From Vogesella margarita (GTDB lineage: Bacteria; Pseudomonadota; Gammaproteobacteria; Burkholderiales; Chromobacteriaceae): a stretch of DNA of 64,000 bases. The stretch covers positions 1 through 64,000 of the forward strand of contig NZ_JAQQLE010000012.1 in the NCBI RefSeq assembly GCF_028548475.1, read 5' to 3'. Of this stretch, positions 36,684-45,831 are shown one piece after another (the stretch's first letter is position 1; every line of letters begins with the position of its first letter). The notes beneath the pieces were generated by a model, which did no database searches, was not told the DNA's origin, and saw only the letters and a program-made list of their open reading frames with translations. A program made the translations under genes and the position numbers.

Positions 36684-37069
36684 GCTGTGCTCCGCTGAAA
36701 TTTGATACGTATTACGTACTATGATAATACATGCTAATGTACAAATTAAATTTTTTAAGATTTTTAAAATAAAAAGCGTGATAATCACGAATTATCACGC
36801 CTTGAAGCAGCATGACCACCAGAATCGGCCAGAACACGTACGTTTCGCCCCAGGGTTGCCGGGCATCGCCAAAAATGACCCAAAAAAATGCGCGACACCT
36901 ACGGCGCTCCGCCCGCCTCCTTGCTGCCACCGTTGCGGCAAACCATGGCGCATAACCGTTGCCGGCAACGGCGAAGCGCACTGCTATAATTCGCCGCCGG
37001 CCATGCCGGCTACGGCACCAGGCCCGCGCCACAAGCCCCCGTCCGTCACCGCCCGAAATCATCGCTACC
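36684..37069. promoter_or_regulatory. AT-rich divergent spacer between the kfrA-like gene and the recombinase
   Basis: A 386-base spacer. The part next to the kfrA-like gene (36690-36800) is markedly AT-rich against a GC-rich genome and contains TACGTATTACGTA and an inverted CGTGATAATCACG/AATTATCACG-type repeat near 36777-36800. These fit an operator/promoter region for a self-regulated DNA-binding protein. No ORF in it is convincing. Confidence 0.45.
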
Positions 37070-38035
37070 ATGGAAAAAATCGCCCGCTATCTCGCCGCCG
37101 CCACCCGTGACAACACGCGGCGCAGCTACGCAGCAGCCATTCGTCATTTCGAGGTGGAATGGGGTGGTTTTCTGCCGGCCACCGCCGACAGCATCGCGCG
37201 CTATCTGGCGGAGCACGCCGAGACGCAATCGGTGAACACGCTAAAGCAAAGGTTGGCCGCATTGGCGCAGTGGCACCAGCAGCAGGGTTTTCCCGACCCG
37301 ACCAAGGCGCCGGTGGTGCGCCAGGTGCTGAAAGGCATCCGCGCGCTGCATCCGGCGCAGCAGAAACAGGCGCTGCCGCTGCAGATCCGGCAGCTGGAAC
37401 AACTGCTCGTCTGGCTGGATGACGCCATCGAACAGGCAATACAGCAGCAGGATCACGCCACCCGCCTGCGCTGCCGCCGTGACAAGGCCTTGCTGTTGCT
37501 GGGTTTCTGGCGCGGTTTTCGCGGAGACGAATTGTTGCGGCTTCAGATCGAGAACATCGAGGTCGTCGCCGGTGAGGGGATGAACTGCTATCTGGCGCAA
37601 TCGAAGGGCGACCGCCAGCTGCAGGGCCGCGTGTTCCGCGTGCCGCAACTATCGCGACTCTGCCCGGTCAGCGCCTACGGCGAGTGGCTGGCCGACAGCG
37701 GGCTGCGCGAGGGCGCGGTGTTTCGCGGCATCAGCCGCTGGGGCGTGATCGGTGAGGACGGCCTGCACATCAACAGCCTGATCCCGCTGCTGCGCCGCCT
37801 GTTTGCCGCCGCCGGGCTGGCGGAGGCGGCGCGTTTCAGTGGCCACTCCTTCCGCCGCGGATTTGCCAACTGGGCCAGCGCCAACGGCTGGGATATCAAG
37901 ACGCTGATGAGCTACGTCGGCTGGAAGGACATCCAGTCGGCGATGCGCTATATCGACGCCGCCGATCCGTTTGCGCGGCAGCGCATCGAAAACAGCCTAC
38001 CGCCGGCGCCGCCCTTGCCGCCAGTGGCGGACTGA
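37070..38035 (+). CDS. Tyrosine recombinase / phage-type integrase
   Basis: A 321-residue site-specific recombinase. The N-terminal SAM-like core-binding domain is about 1-100 (TRDNTRRSYAAAIRHFEVEW). The catalytic domain shows Arg in GFWRGFRGDELLRL, HxxR in HSFRRGFANW, Trp in place of the second His in YVGWKDIQ, and the nucleophile Tyr in AMRYIDAAD. It is not XerC or XerD by length or motif. The ATG at 37070 is chosen because the domain begins there. It carries the dispersed 13-mer and has native base composition, so it looks long resident rather than newly acquired. Its target site is not evident. Confidence 0.87.
   Translation: MEKIARYLAAATRDNTRRSYAAAIRHFEVEWGGFLPATADSIARYLAEHAETQSVNTLKQRLAALAQWHQQQGFPDPTKAPVVRQVLKGIRALHPAQQKQALPLQIRQLEQLLVWLDDAIEQAIQQQDHATRLRCRRDKALLLLGFWRGFRGDELLRLQIENIEVVAGEGMNCYLAQSKGDRQLQGRVFRVPQLSRLCPVSAYGEWLADSGLREGAVFRGISRWGVIGEDGLHINSLIPLLRRLFAAAGLAEAARFSGHSFRRGFANWASANGWDIKTLMSYVGWKDIQSAMRYIDAADPFARQRIENSLPPAPPLPPVAD
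37249..37261 (-). repeat. Dispersed 13-mer inside the recombinase gene
   Basis: AAGGTTGGCCGCA, read in the gene as QRLAAL. Confidence 0.85.
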
Positions 38036-38052
38036 GCCGGCGCGCGGGCAAC

Positions 38053-38084
38053 AAAAAAGCGGACACCGATGGTGTCCGCTTTTT
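38053..38084. terminator. Bidirectional rho-independent terminator
   Basis: GCGGACACC-GAT-GGTGTCCGC between an A-run and a T-run; serves the recombinase (+) and the nucleoside transporter operon (-). Confidence 0.92.
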
Positions 38085-38102
38085 GCTGTGGCGGTCGTAC
38101 GC

Positions 38103-39050
38103 TCAGCGCGACTTGACGAAGGGTACGCCGATCGCCTTCGGCGCCACCGCACGGCCCATGAAGCCGGCCAGCAGCACCACGGTCAGCACGTACGGAATCG
38201 CCTGGATGAAGGCGTCCGGAATGCTGCCGATCAGCGGCAGTTCCGAGCCTTGCAGCCGGATCTGGATCGCATCGGTAAAGGCAAACAGCAGGCAGCCGGA
38301 CACCGCCGCCCACGGCCGCCACTTGCCGAAGATCAGCGCCGCCAGTGCGAGGTAGCCCTTGCCGGCGGTCATGTCCTGGATGAAGGCGCCAGTCTGCGCC
38401 AGCACCAGATAGGCCCCGGCCACGCCGCACAGGGCGCCGCTGATGACCTGTGCCAGATAGCGCACCAGCTTGACGTTGATGCCGGCGGCGTCGGCGGCGT
38501 GCGGATTTTCACCCGCCGCACGCAGACGCAGACCGAAACGGCTCTTGTACACCACCCAGCTCACCACCACGATCACCAGCACGGCCAGATAGACCAGGAT
38601 GTTGTGGCCGAACAGCGCCTTCAACGGTGCCGAGGCGGCAATGGTGTCGGCAAACGGCAGCTCGATACTGCGAAAGCGCGCCGCGTCGTCCAGCGTCGGC
38701 GTGCGGCCGCCCTGCTGGAACCAGGCCAGCGCCAGCACCGGCGTCAGGCCGGATACCATCATGTTGAGCGCGACGCCGGAAATCAGCTGGTTGCCGTTAT
38801 AGCCGATCGACACGATGCCGTGCAGCAAGGCCACCATCACCCCGGCGGCCATGCCGGCGGCGAGGCCGGCCCACGGCGACTGCATCATGTAGGCGACGCA
38901 GGCGGCGGCAAACGCGGCGGCCAGCATCTTGCCTTCCAGTGCCAGGTCGACGATGCCGGAGCGCTCGGAAAACAGGCCGGCCAGCGCCGCCAGCACCAGC
39001 GGGGTGGCGACGCGAATGGTGGCGTCCAACACACTGAAAAAGCTGTCCAT
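38103..39050 (-). CDS. Nucleoside ABC transporter permease (second of two)
   Basis: A 315-residue inner-membrane permease of the BPD_transp_2 family used by BMP-dependent nucleoside importers. About eight hydrophobic helices are visible, with the family phrases LFSERSGIVDLALEGKML near the N-terminus and RAAGENPHAADAAGI in the cytoplasmic loop that contacts the ATPase. It is last in the operon bmpA-type / ATPase / permease / permease, and ends at the shared terminator. Confidence 0.9.
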   Translation of the reverse strand: MDSFFSVLDATIRVATPLVLAALAGLFSERSGIVDLALEGKMLAAAFAAACVAYMMQSPWAGLAAGMAAGVMVALLHGIVSIGYNGNQLISGVALNMMVSGLTPVLALAWFQQGGRTPTLDDAARFRSIELPFADTIAASAPLKALFGHNILVYLAVLVIVVVSWVVYKSRFGLRLRAAGENPHAADAAGINVKLVRYLAQVISGALCGVAGAYLVLAQTGAFIQDMTAGKGYLALAALIFGKWRPWAAVSGCLLFAFTDAIQIRLQGSELPLIGSIPDAFIQAIPYVLTVVLLAGFMGRAVAPKAIGVPFVKSR

Positions 39051-39062
39051 GTCAGTGTCTCC

Positions 39063-40160
39063 TTATCGTTTCGTCATCTGTTTGAACGCCAGCGCCAGCG
39101 GCGTCTGGAACAGGTTTTCCAGCGCGCCGCAGAACAGGATGATCAGGCCCTGGGTCAGGATGATCATCTCGTGGGTGATCGCCGGCTTTTCGAAGGACAG
39201 GTCCAGGCCGCCCTGGGTCAGCGCGCCGAACAGCAGCGCCGACAGCAGGATGCCGAACGGGTGGTTGCGTCCCATCAGTGCCACCGCAATGCCGACAAAA
39301 CCGATGCCATTGGTGAACGCCAGGTTCATGCGGTGGGTGGAGCCGAGCAGTTCGTTGACCGCCGCAAGGCCGGCCAGTGCGCCGGAGAAGCACATCGCCA
39401 CGATGATCACCTTCGATACCGGCATGCCGGCGTAGCGCGCCGCCTTCTCGTTAAGGCCGACAGTGCGCAGCGTGTAGCCCCAGCGGCTGCGCCACACCAT
39501 CAGGTAAAACACCACCAGCGAAATCAGCGCGAGGAAGAAGGTCGCGTTCAGCGGTGTCTGCGGCAATTCGACGCCAAGGTTGGCCGCAAGCTCGTGCAAC
39601 ATCGGGATCCACGCCGATTCGGCGAACAGCCTTGTTGCCGGTGTCTGCGAGCCGGGCATGATCAGCTTGTCCACCAGCAGCCAGGTCATCAACGCGCTGG
39701 CGATGAAGTTGAACATGATGGTGGTGACCACGATGTGGCTGCCACGCTTGGCCTGCAGGTAGCCGGGAATGAACGCCCACGCCGCGCCGAACATCATCGA
39801 CGCCAGCAGCGCGAGCGGAATCACCACCCAGCCGGGCAGGAAATCCAGCCCCAGGCAGACCAGCGTTACGCCGAGGCCAGCGAGATACATCTGTCCCTCG
39901 CCGCCGATGTTGAACAGGCCGGCGTGGAACGCCGCCGCCACCGCGAGGCCGGTAAAGATGAAGCTGGTGGTGTAGAACAGCGTGTAGCCGATGCCTTCCG
40001 GATAGCCGAAGGCACCGTTGATCATCAATTGCAGACACTCGACCGGATCTTCGCCGATCAGCGTGATCACCAGCCCGGACACCAACAGTGCCGCGAACAG
40101 GTTGAGTGCCGGCATCAGCCACAAGGTGGCCCAGCGCGGCAGGTTACTTGGCTGGCTCAT
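39063..40160 (-). CDS. Nucleoside ABC transporter permease (first of two)
   Basis: A 365-residue permease of the same family and operon. About nine hydrophobic helices are seen; family marks include AAAFHAGLFNIGGEGQMYLA and TVGLNEKAARYAGMPV. The longer N-terminus than its partner permease is usual for the first permease of these systems. Its start overlaps the stop of the ATPase gene by four bases, so they are coupled. Confidence 0.9.
   Translation of the reverse strand: MSQPSNLPRWATLWLMPALNLFAALLVSGLVITLIGEDPVECLQLMINGAFGYPEGIGYTLFYTTSFIFTGLAVAAAFHAGLFNIGGEGQMYLAGLGVTLVCLGLDFLPGWVVIPLALLASMMFGAAWAFIPGYLQAKRGSHIVVTTIMFNFIASALMTWLLVDKLIMPGSQTPATRLFAESAWIPMLHELAANLGVELPQTPLNATFFLALISLVVFYLMVWRSRWGYTLRTVGLNEKAARYAGMPVSKVIIVAMCFSGALAGLAAVNELLGSTHRMNLAFTNGIGFVGIAVALMGRNHPFGILLSALLFGALTQGGLDLSFEKPAITHEMIILTQGLIILFCGALENLFQTPLALAFKQMTKR
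39575..39589 (-). repeat. Dispersed 13-mer inside the permease gene
   Basis: CAAGGTTGGCCGCAA; on the coding strand it reads LAANL. Confidence 0.85.
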
Positions 40161-41680
40161 TTATGCCCCCCCATCAACAGGCCCAGTTCGGTGGCCGTGG
40201 CTTGCGCCACCGGCAGCTCGCCGCTGACGCGACCGGCGTTCATCACGATGATGCGGTCGCTCAGCGCCAGAATCTCGTCCAGCTCTACCGAAACCAGCAG
40301 CAGCGCCTTGCCGGCATTGCGCAGGGCCATGAGTCGTTTGTGTATGAATTCGATGGCGCCGATATCGACGCCCCGTGTCGGCTGGCCGATCAGCATTAGC
40401 TGCGGATCGCTGTCGATCTCGCGCGCCAGGATCACCTTCTGCTGGTTGCCACCGGAGAACAGGCCGCTGCGGCGGAAGGCGTTGGCCGGGCGCACATCGA
40501 ACTCGCTGATGAAACGGCGGCAGCGCTCGATGATGGCCTTGCGGTTGAACAACAGGCCGTGCTGGATCGCCGGCTGGTCGTGATAGCCGAGGATCGCGTT
40601 CTCGAAGGTGGAAAAATCCTTGACCAACCCTTCGCGCGAGCGGTCTTCCGGCACATGGGCGATGCCGAGGCGACGATAGGCGGCCGCCTTCGGCTCGCGC
40701 GTTGGCAGCGTGGTCAGCTCGGTGCCGTTGTAGCACACCGAGCCGGCGCTGGCCTCGCGCATGCCGGACAGGATTTCCAGCAGCTCGGACTGGCCGTTGC
40801 CGGAAACGCCAGCGATGCCGACGATCTCGCCCGCGCGCAGCTCGAAGCTGACGTCGTCCAGCAGCTTCACGCCACGCGCGTCGGTCAGAGACAGGCTGCT
40901 CACCTGCAGCACGGTCTTGCCGGGTTTGGCCGGCGTCTTGTCCAGCTGCAGGTTAACCTTGCGGCCAACCATCAGGTCGGCGAGGTCTTCCTTGCCCACG
41001 TCGGCGGTGACGACATTGCCGACGATCTCGCCGGCGCGCATCACGGTGACGGCGTCGGTGATATCCAGCACCTCGCGCAGCTTGTGGGTGATCAGCAGCA
41101 CCGTTTTGCCCTGCGCCTTGAGCAGGCGCAGGATGCGGAACAGGTCGTCCGCCTCCTGCGGCGTCAGCACCGCGGTTGGCTCGTCCAGGATCAGCACGTC
41201 GGCGCCGCGATACAGCGCCTTCAGGATCTCGACGCGCTGCTGCTCGCCCACGCCCAGCTCGCCGACGATGGCGTCCGGATCGACCTGCAGGCCGTAGTCG
41301 CGGTTCAGCGTGGCCAGATGATCACGCGCGGCCAGCAGGCTCTGCTTCAGCGCCACACCCTGCTCGGCACCGAGCACGATGTTTTCCAGCACGGTAAAGG
41401 TGTCCACCAGCATGAAGTGCTGGTGCACCATGCCGATGCCGCGGGCGATGGCGTCGTGGCTGTTGCGGATGCGCACCTCCTGTCCGTTCAGGCGGATGCT
41501 GCCGGAGTCGGCCTGGTAGTAGCCGTACAGGATGCTCATCAGCGTCGACTTGCCTGCCCCGTTTTCGCCGATGATGCCGTGGATGCTGCCCTTGGCGACG
41601 GCGAAGGAGATGTTCTTGTTGGCGTGGACTTCGCCGAAATACTTGTTGACGCCCGTCAGCTCGATAGCGAGTTCGGCCAT
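40157..41680 (-). CDS. Nucleoside ABC transporter ATP-binding protein (double cassette)
   Basis: A 507-residue protein with two ABC cassettes, as in nucleoside and sugar importers. Cassette 1 has Walker A GENGAGKSTL and signature LGVGEQQRVEILKAL with Walker B VLILDEPTAVL. Cassette 2 has a degenerate Walker A (GVSGNGQSEL) and the signature FSGGNQQKV. It energises uptake through the two permeases. Its start lies behind the stem-loop at 41744-41778, which separates it from the highly expressed binding-protein gene. Confidence 0.92.
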   Translation of the reverse strand: MAELAIELTGVNKYFGEVHANKNISFAVAKGSIHGIIGENGAGKSTLMSILYGYYQADSGSIRLNGQEVRIRNSHDAIARGIGMVHQHFMLVDTFTVLENIVLGAEQGVALKQSLLAARDHLATLNRDYGLQVDPDAIVGELGVGEQQRVEILKALYRGADVLILDEPTAVLTPQEADDLFRILRLLKAQGKTVLLITHKLREVLDITDAVTVMRAGEIVGNVVTADVGKEDLADLMVGRKVNLQLDKTPAKPGKTVLQVSSLSLTDARGVKLLDDVSFELRAGEIVGIAGVSGNGQSELLEILSGMREASAGSVCYNGTELTTLPTREPKAAAYRRLGIAHVPEDRSREGLVKDFSTFENAILGYHDQPAIQHGLLFNRKAIIERCRRFISEFDVRPANAFRRSGLFSGGNQQKVILAREIDSDPQLMLIGQPTRGVDIGAIEFIHKRLMALRNAGKALLLVSVELDEILALSDRIIVMNAGRVSGELPVAQATATELGLLMGGHK

Positions 41681-41743
41681 ATTGATTCAGCTCTCGATCA
41701 ACACTCATCCCGGTATGGCCTGCCAAACGGCAGGATACGAAAG

Positions 41744-41778
41744 CGCGCGGCAAGCAGGAAACCTGCTTGCCGCGCGCG
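41744..41778 (-). other. Stable intra-operon stem-loop without a T-run
   Basis: GCGCGCGGCAAGCAGG, a 3-base loop, then the exact complement. It lies between the binding-protein gene and the ATPase gene on their common transcript. Lacking a T-run, it more likely stabilises the upstream mRNA or partly attenuates, giving excess binding protein. Confidence 0.65.
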
Positions 41779-41811
41779 CCGTCCGGGATTCAGACGATTA
41801 ATAAAGAAGGA

Positions 41812-42810
41812 TTACTGTACCGGGCAGCGGTTGCCGGCACGGTAGTCGACCACCTTGATCTTGCCGGCCACGATATCTTTCTTGGCCTGGGTGATCTTGG
41901 CTTCCATGTCCTTGGAGATCAGCTTGCGGTTGTTGGCATCTACAGCCCAATCCACGCCGCCTTCCTTCAGGCCCATGGTCACGAGGCCCGGTTTCCAGCT
42001 GTTGTCCTTGCCGGACATCATGATGCTGTAGACGGCATTGTCGACGCGTTTGAGCATCGAGGTCAGCACGAAGCCCGGGAACAGGTGGTTTTGGTTGGAA
42101 TCCACGCCGATGCCCAGCTTGTTCTTGTCCTTGGCTGCCTGCAGCACGCCCATGCCGGTGCCACCAGCGGCGTGGAAGACCACGTCCACGCCACGGTCAA
42201 ACTGGCTGCGCGCCAGCTCGCCGCCGCGGGCTGGATCGTTGAACGCCTGCGGTGTGGTGCCGGTCATGTTGGAAATCACTTCCACCTTCTTATCCGCCGC
42301 CTTGGCACCCTGGGCGTAGCCGCAGCCGAAGGCGCGGATCAGCGGCACGTCCATGCCGCCGATGAAGCCGACCTTCTTCGACTTGGAGGCCATGCCGGCC
42401 GCCATGCCGACGAGGTAGGAGCCTTCCTGTTCCTTGAACACGATCGACTGCACGTTGGCGCCCTTGGCCACGTCGTCAACGATGGTGAACTTCACTTTCG
42501 GGAATTCGGCGGCAACGGTCTGCACCGCTTGGGTGAAGGAGAAACCCACGGCCACGATCAGGTCGACGTTGCGACGTGCCAGGTTGCGCAGCACCTGTTC
42601 CTTTTGCGCTTCGTTGGCGATCTGGGCTTCGCGGTAGGCGATGCCGGTGGCCTTCTTGAAGCGTTCGGCGCCGGTGTAGGCTGCCTCGTTGAAGCTCTTG
42701 TCAAACTTGCCGGCCTGGTCGTACACCACGGCCGGTACGAATGCCCAGCTTGCGGATGCCGTCATCAGCATGACAGCAGCGGCAATACCTCGTGTTTTGG
42801 AAATGTGCAT
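41812..42810 (-). CDS. BMP-family nucleoside-binding lipoprotein-like protein
   Basis: A 332-residue periplasmic substrate-binding protein (Bmp/Med family) that supplies purine nucleosides to the ABC importer downstream. The signal peptide is MHISKTRGIAAAVMLMTASA followed by SWA; no lipobox Cys is obvious, so it may be soluble. Family motifs are YDQAGKFDKSFNEAAYTGAE, the LIVAVGFSFTQAV strand and GFIGGMDVPLIRAFGCGY. First gene of the minus-strand operon, with GAGGGAAA before its ATG. Confidence 0.92.
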   Translation of the reverse strand: MHISKTRGIAAAVMLMTASASWAFVPAVVYDQAGKFDKSFNEAAYTGAERFKKATGIAYREAQIANEAQKEQVLRNLARRNVDLIVAVGFSFTQAVQTVAAEFPKVKFTIVDDVAKGANVQSIVFKEQEGSYLVGMAAGMASKSKKVGFIGGMDVPLIRAFGCGYAQGAKAADKKVEVISNMTGTTPQAFNDPARGGELARSQFDRGVDVVFHAAGGTGMGVLQAAKDKNKLGIGVDSNQNHLFPGFVLTSMLKRVDNAVYSIMMSGKDNSWKPGLVTMGLKEGGVDWAVDANNRKLISKDMEAKITQAKKDIVAGKIKVVDYRAGNRCPVQ

Positions 42811-43055
42811 GAGATGTTTCCCTCAATGTGCGTGTAGTTACAACGAACGGGTCATGGTAACCGTAATCGGTTTGGCATGGACGTGCCATTCGTTGTGCAT
42901 GTCAGCAGCTGCAACAGCCGGCGCCAGTCAGCGGGCGGCTGCTTTGCGACAGGGGCGAGATTATAAGCACAGCGACAAAAAGTTATTAGCAAAAAAACGG
43001 CCGCACCGGACAGATTACGCGCAATGCGTAAAACGGCGCGGCCGCCACGCCACAT

Positions 43056-43541
43056 TCATAGCGCCAATTGCGTGCAAAGTGCAGACAGCGCGCTGCACAC
43101 CGACTGCTGGCGGATGGCGGCGCGATCGCCGGCAAAGTGTTGCGTGTATGTCAGTGGTTGCGGTAGCGAAAGCCCGGCCAGCGCGAAACAAACGGTGCCG
43201 ACCGGCTTGTCGGCACTGCCGCCGCCGGGGCCGGCGATGCCGCTGACCGCCAGCGCCCAGTGGCAATCGGCCAGACGTAGCGCACCGCTGGCCATCGCCG
43301 CCGCCACCGGCTCGCTGACCGCGCCATGCTGCAGCAACAGCTGTGGCGGCACTCCCAACAGGCGCTGCTTGGCGTCATTGCTGTAGCTGACGATGGCCAT
43401 GTCGAACCAGCCGGAACTGCCGGCAACGGCGGTAATCGCCTGTGCGACGCCGCCGCCGGTACAGGACTCGGCGGTGGTCACCCTTTCGTCGCGCGCCAGC
43501 AGCAATTCGCCCAGGCGGGTCGCTAGCTGAAATTCATCCAT
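43056..43541 (-). CDS. pncC: Nicotinamide-nucleotide amidase (CinA C-terminal domain)
   Basis: A 161-residue stand-alone CinA_C enzyme that deamidates NMN to nicotinic acid mononucleotide in NAD recycling. It shows TTAESCTGGGVAQAITAVAGSS, the GAVSEPVAAAMASG stretch and AVSGIAGPGGGSADKPVGTV, all family signatures. Its start overlaps the end of pgi by 8 bases, so it is the distal gene of orn-pgi-pncC. Confidence 0.93.
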   Translation of the reverse strand: MDEFQLATRLGELLLARDERVTTAESCTGGGVAQAITAVAGSSGWFDMAIVSYSNDAKQRLLGVPPQLLLQHGAVSEPVAAAMASGALRLADCHWALAVSGIAGPGGGSADKPVGTVCFALAGLSLPQPLTYTQHFAGDRAAIRQQSVCSALSALCTQLAL

Positions 43542-45213
43542 GAAAGCGCTCCTGGAAATGTCGCATCAGGCCGCAGGTGGAGGCGTCGTGGGCGGCAGAG
43601 GCCTTGCCATCCATCTCCGCCAGCAGCTGTGCGGCCAACTGTTTGCCGTACTCCACGCCCCACTGGTCGAAGGAGTTGACCCCCCAGATCACGCCCTGCA
43701 CGAACACCTTGTGCTCGTACAGCGCCAGCAGCATGCCTAGTGTATAGGGCGTCAGCCGGTCGAGGGCCAGGGTGTTGGACGGTTGGTTGCCGGGGAACAG
43801 CTTCTGCGGCAGCAGCATGTCCAGCTCGTCGCCCGGCAGGTGGGCAAGCTCGCGCAGCACCTCGGCCTCGCTCTTGCCGCGCATCAGCGCCTCGGTCTGT
43901 GCCAGGCAATTGGCGACCAGCACGCGATGCTGGTCGCCCTGCGGGTAGTGCGTGTTCAGCGGCAGGATGAAGTCGCAGGGCACCAGGCGCGTGCCCTGGT
44001 GCAAGAGCTGGAAGAAGGCATGCTGGCTGTTGACGCCCTCCTCGCCCCAGATCACCGGGCCGGTGTCGAAATCCAGCCGCTCGCCGCAACGCCCGACGCG
44101 CTTGCCGTTGGACTCCATGTCCAGCTGCTGCAGGTGCGCCGGCAGCCGGCGCAGGCCGTGGTCGTAGGGCATGATGGCGTGGGTGTGCGCACCATAGAAG
44201 GTGTTGTACCAGATGCCGAGCAGCGCCAGGAGTACCGGCATGTTGCGCGCGAAAGGCGCACTGAAGAAGTGTTCGTCCATCGCCGCGCCGCCGGCCAGGA
44301 ACTGGCGGAACTGCTCCGGCCCGATCGCCAGCATCACCGGCAGCCCGATCGCCGACCACACCGAGTAGCGGCCGCCGACCCAGTCCCAGAAGCCAAACAT
44401 GTTGGCCACATCGATGCCGAAAGCCTGTACCGCCGGACGATTTGTCGAGATCGCGACGAAGTGCCGCGCCACCGCCGCGTCGCCGGCGGCCGCCACCAGC
44501 CAGCGACGGGCGGCGTGGGCGTTGAGCAGCGTTTCCGGGGTGGTGAACGACTTGGAGGCGACGATGAACAGCGTGGTCGCCGGCTGGCACTGTTCCAGCG
44601 TTTGTGCCAGATGCTGGCCGTCGACATTGGACACGAAGTGGACATTCAGCCCCGGCTTGCAGTACGGACGCAGCGCCTCGTGCACCATCAGCGGCCCCAG
44701 GTCGGAGCCGCCGATGCCGATATTGACCACGTCACGGATGGCTTGGCCGTCATGACCGCGCCAGTCGCCGCCGCGCACCGCTTCTGCAAAGCGGCTGCAC
44801 GCAGCCAGCACGTCCTGCACCTCGTCCACCACGTTGACACCGTCCAGCAGCACGCGGCTGCCGGCCGGCTGGCGCAGCGCGGTGTGCAGCACCGCACGCT
44901 GTTCGCTGACATTGATGCGTTCGCCATCGCGCATCCACTGCAGCCACTGCCCAAGGTTGGCCGCATCGGCCAGTTCCAGCAGCAGTTCAAGGGTGCGGTC
45001 GGTGATGCGGTTCTTGGAGTAGTCCAAGAGCAGGCCGTCCAGCTCCAGCGAATAGCGGTCAAAGCGCTGCGGGTCCTGCTCGAACAGCTCGCGCATGTGC
45101 ACGTGGCGGGTGGCGCGCTGGTGCTGGTGCAGGCGCGCCCACACCGGCGTGCTGTTGATCGCGGCGTGGCGCTGGCGCGCCATCTGCTCGAGGAAACTGC
45201 TCATCCCGGGCAT
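43534..45213 (-). CDS. pgi: Glucose-6-phosphate isomerase
   Basis: A 559-residue (or 556 from the second ATG) isomerase linking glucose 6-phosphate and fructose 6-phosphate. Signatures are VNIGIGGSDLGPLMV, FIVASKSFTTPETLLNA, FGFWDWVGGRYSVWSAIGLP and GVNSFDQWGVEYGKQLA. It joins the fructose PTS genes here in central sugar flow. Two start codons lie nine bases apart; AAGG is close to the first and a bit far from the second, so the exact start is unsure. It directly follows orn, with a 4-base gap. Confidence 0.96.
   Translation of the reverse strand: MPGMSSFLEQMARQRHAAINSTPVWARLHQHQRATRHVHMRELFEQDPQRFDRYSLELDGLLLDYSKNRITDRTLELLLELADAANLGQWLQWMRDGERINVSEQRAVLHTALRQPAGSRVLLDGVNVVDEVQDVLAACSRFAEAVRGGDWRGHDGQAIRDVVNIGIGGSDLGPLMVHEALRPYCKPGLNVHFVSNVDGQHLAQTLEQCQPATTLFIVASKSFTTPETLLNAHAARRWLVAAAGDAAVARHFVAISTNRPAVQAFGIDVANMFGFWDWVGGRYSVWSAIGLPVMLAIGPEQFRQFLAGGAAMDEHFFSAPFARNMPVLLALLGIWYNTFYGAHTHAIMPYDHGLRRLPAHLQQLDMESNGKRVGRCGERLDFDTGPVIWGEEGVNSQHAFFQLLHQGTRLVPCDFILPLNTHYPQGDQHRVLVANCLAQTEALMRGKSEAEVLRELAHLPGDELDMLLPQKLFPGNQPSNTLALDRLTPYTLGMLLALYEHKVFVQGVIWGVNSFDQWGVEYGKQLAAQLLAEMDGKASAAHDASTCGLMRHFQERFHG
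44952..44965 (-). repeat. Dispersed 13-mer inside pgi
   Basis: CAAGGTTGGCCGCA; on the coding strand it reads DAANLG. Confidence 0.85.
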
Positions 45214-45217
45214 CGCC

Positions 45218-45763
45218 TTACACTTTGAGGAAGTGTTCGCGGTAATAGCGCAGCTCCTCGATCGATTCGAGGATGTCCGCCAGCGCCTCGTGCTTGCCCT
45301 TCTTCACCACGCCCTTGGCGATGTCCGGGCGCCAGCGCTTGCACAGCTCCTTCAGCGTGGACACGTCGAGGTTGCGGTAGTGGAAGTAGCGCTCCAGCTC
45401 CGGCATCCAGCGCGCCATGAAGCGGCGATCCTGGCCGATGGAGTTGCCGCACATCGGCGACACGCCCTTGGCGATGTGCTCCTGCAGGAAGGCCAGCAGC
45501 TGCTGTTCGGCCTCAGCCTCGCTCAGCGTCGAGGCCTTGACGCGAGCGGTGAGCCCGGTCTTGCCGTGGGTATTGGTGTTCCACTCGTCCATTGCGGCCA
45601 ACGTTTCGTCGCTCTGGTGCACGACCAGCACTGGCGACTCGGCGACCACGTTCAGTTCGCTGTCGGTGACCACCATCGCGATTTCGATGATGCGGTCGGT
45701 GTCCGGTTCCAGCCCGGTCATTTCCATGTCCAGCCAGATGAGATGCTTGGGATCTTGCGGCAT
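45218..45763 (-). CDS. orn: Oligoribonuclease
   Basis: A 181-residue DEDDh 3'-5' exoribonuclease that degrades dinucleotides, including pGpG from c-di-GMP breakdown. Exo I is [13 protein letters not shown], Exo II includes [12 protein letters not shown], and Exo III has [15 protein letters not shown] with the conserved His/Asp later. It complements the diguanylate cyclase at 11.7-13.4 kb by clearing its breakdown product. The M48 protease gene is divergent. Confidence 0.95.
   Translation of the reverse strand: MPQDPKHLIWLDMEMTGLEPDTDRIIEIAMVVTDSELNVVAESPVLVVHQSDETLAAMDEWNTNTHGKTGLTARVKASTLSEAEAEQQLLAFLQEHIAKGVSPMCGNSIGQDRRFMARWMPELERYFHYRNLDVSTLKELCKRWRPDIAKGVVKKGKHEALADILESIEELRYYREHFLKV
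45592..45605 (+). repeat. Dispersed 13-mer inside orn
   Basis: TTGCGGCCAACGTT; on the coding strand it reads ETLAAM. Confidence 0.85.
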
Positions 45764-45831
45764 AATGCTTGTCTCTAACGAAATGCAGGCATTTTCCTTT
45801 AATAACCGCCCTTGGGCAAACCCGGCTCGCC

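Noticed and set aside
37070-38035. XerC or XerD
   Set aside because: It has Trp in place of the second catalytic His, is longer, and lacks the Xer motif wording.
37971-40583. 870-codon plus-strand ORF over the nucleoside transporter operon
   Set aside because: Antisense to two clear permease genes and part of the ATPase gene; rich in His, Arg and Gln with no domain.
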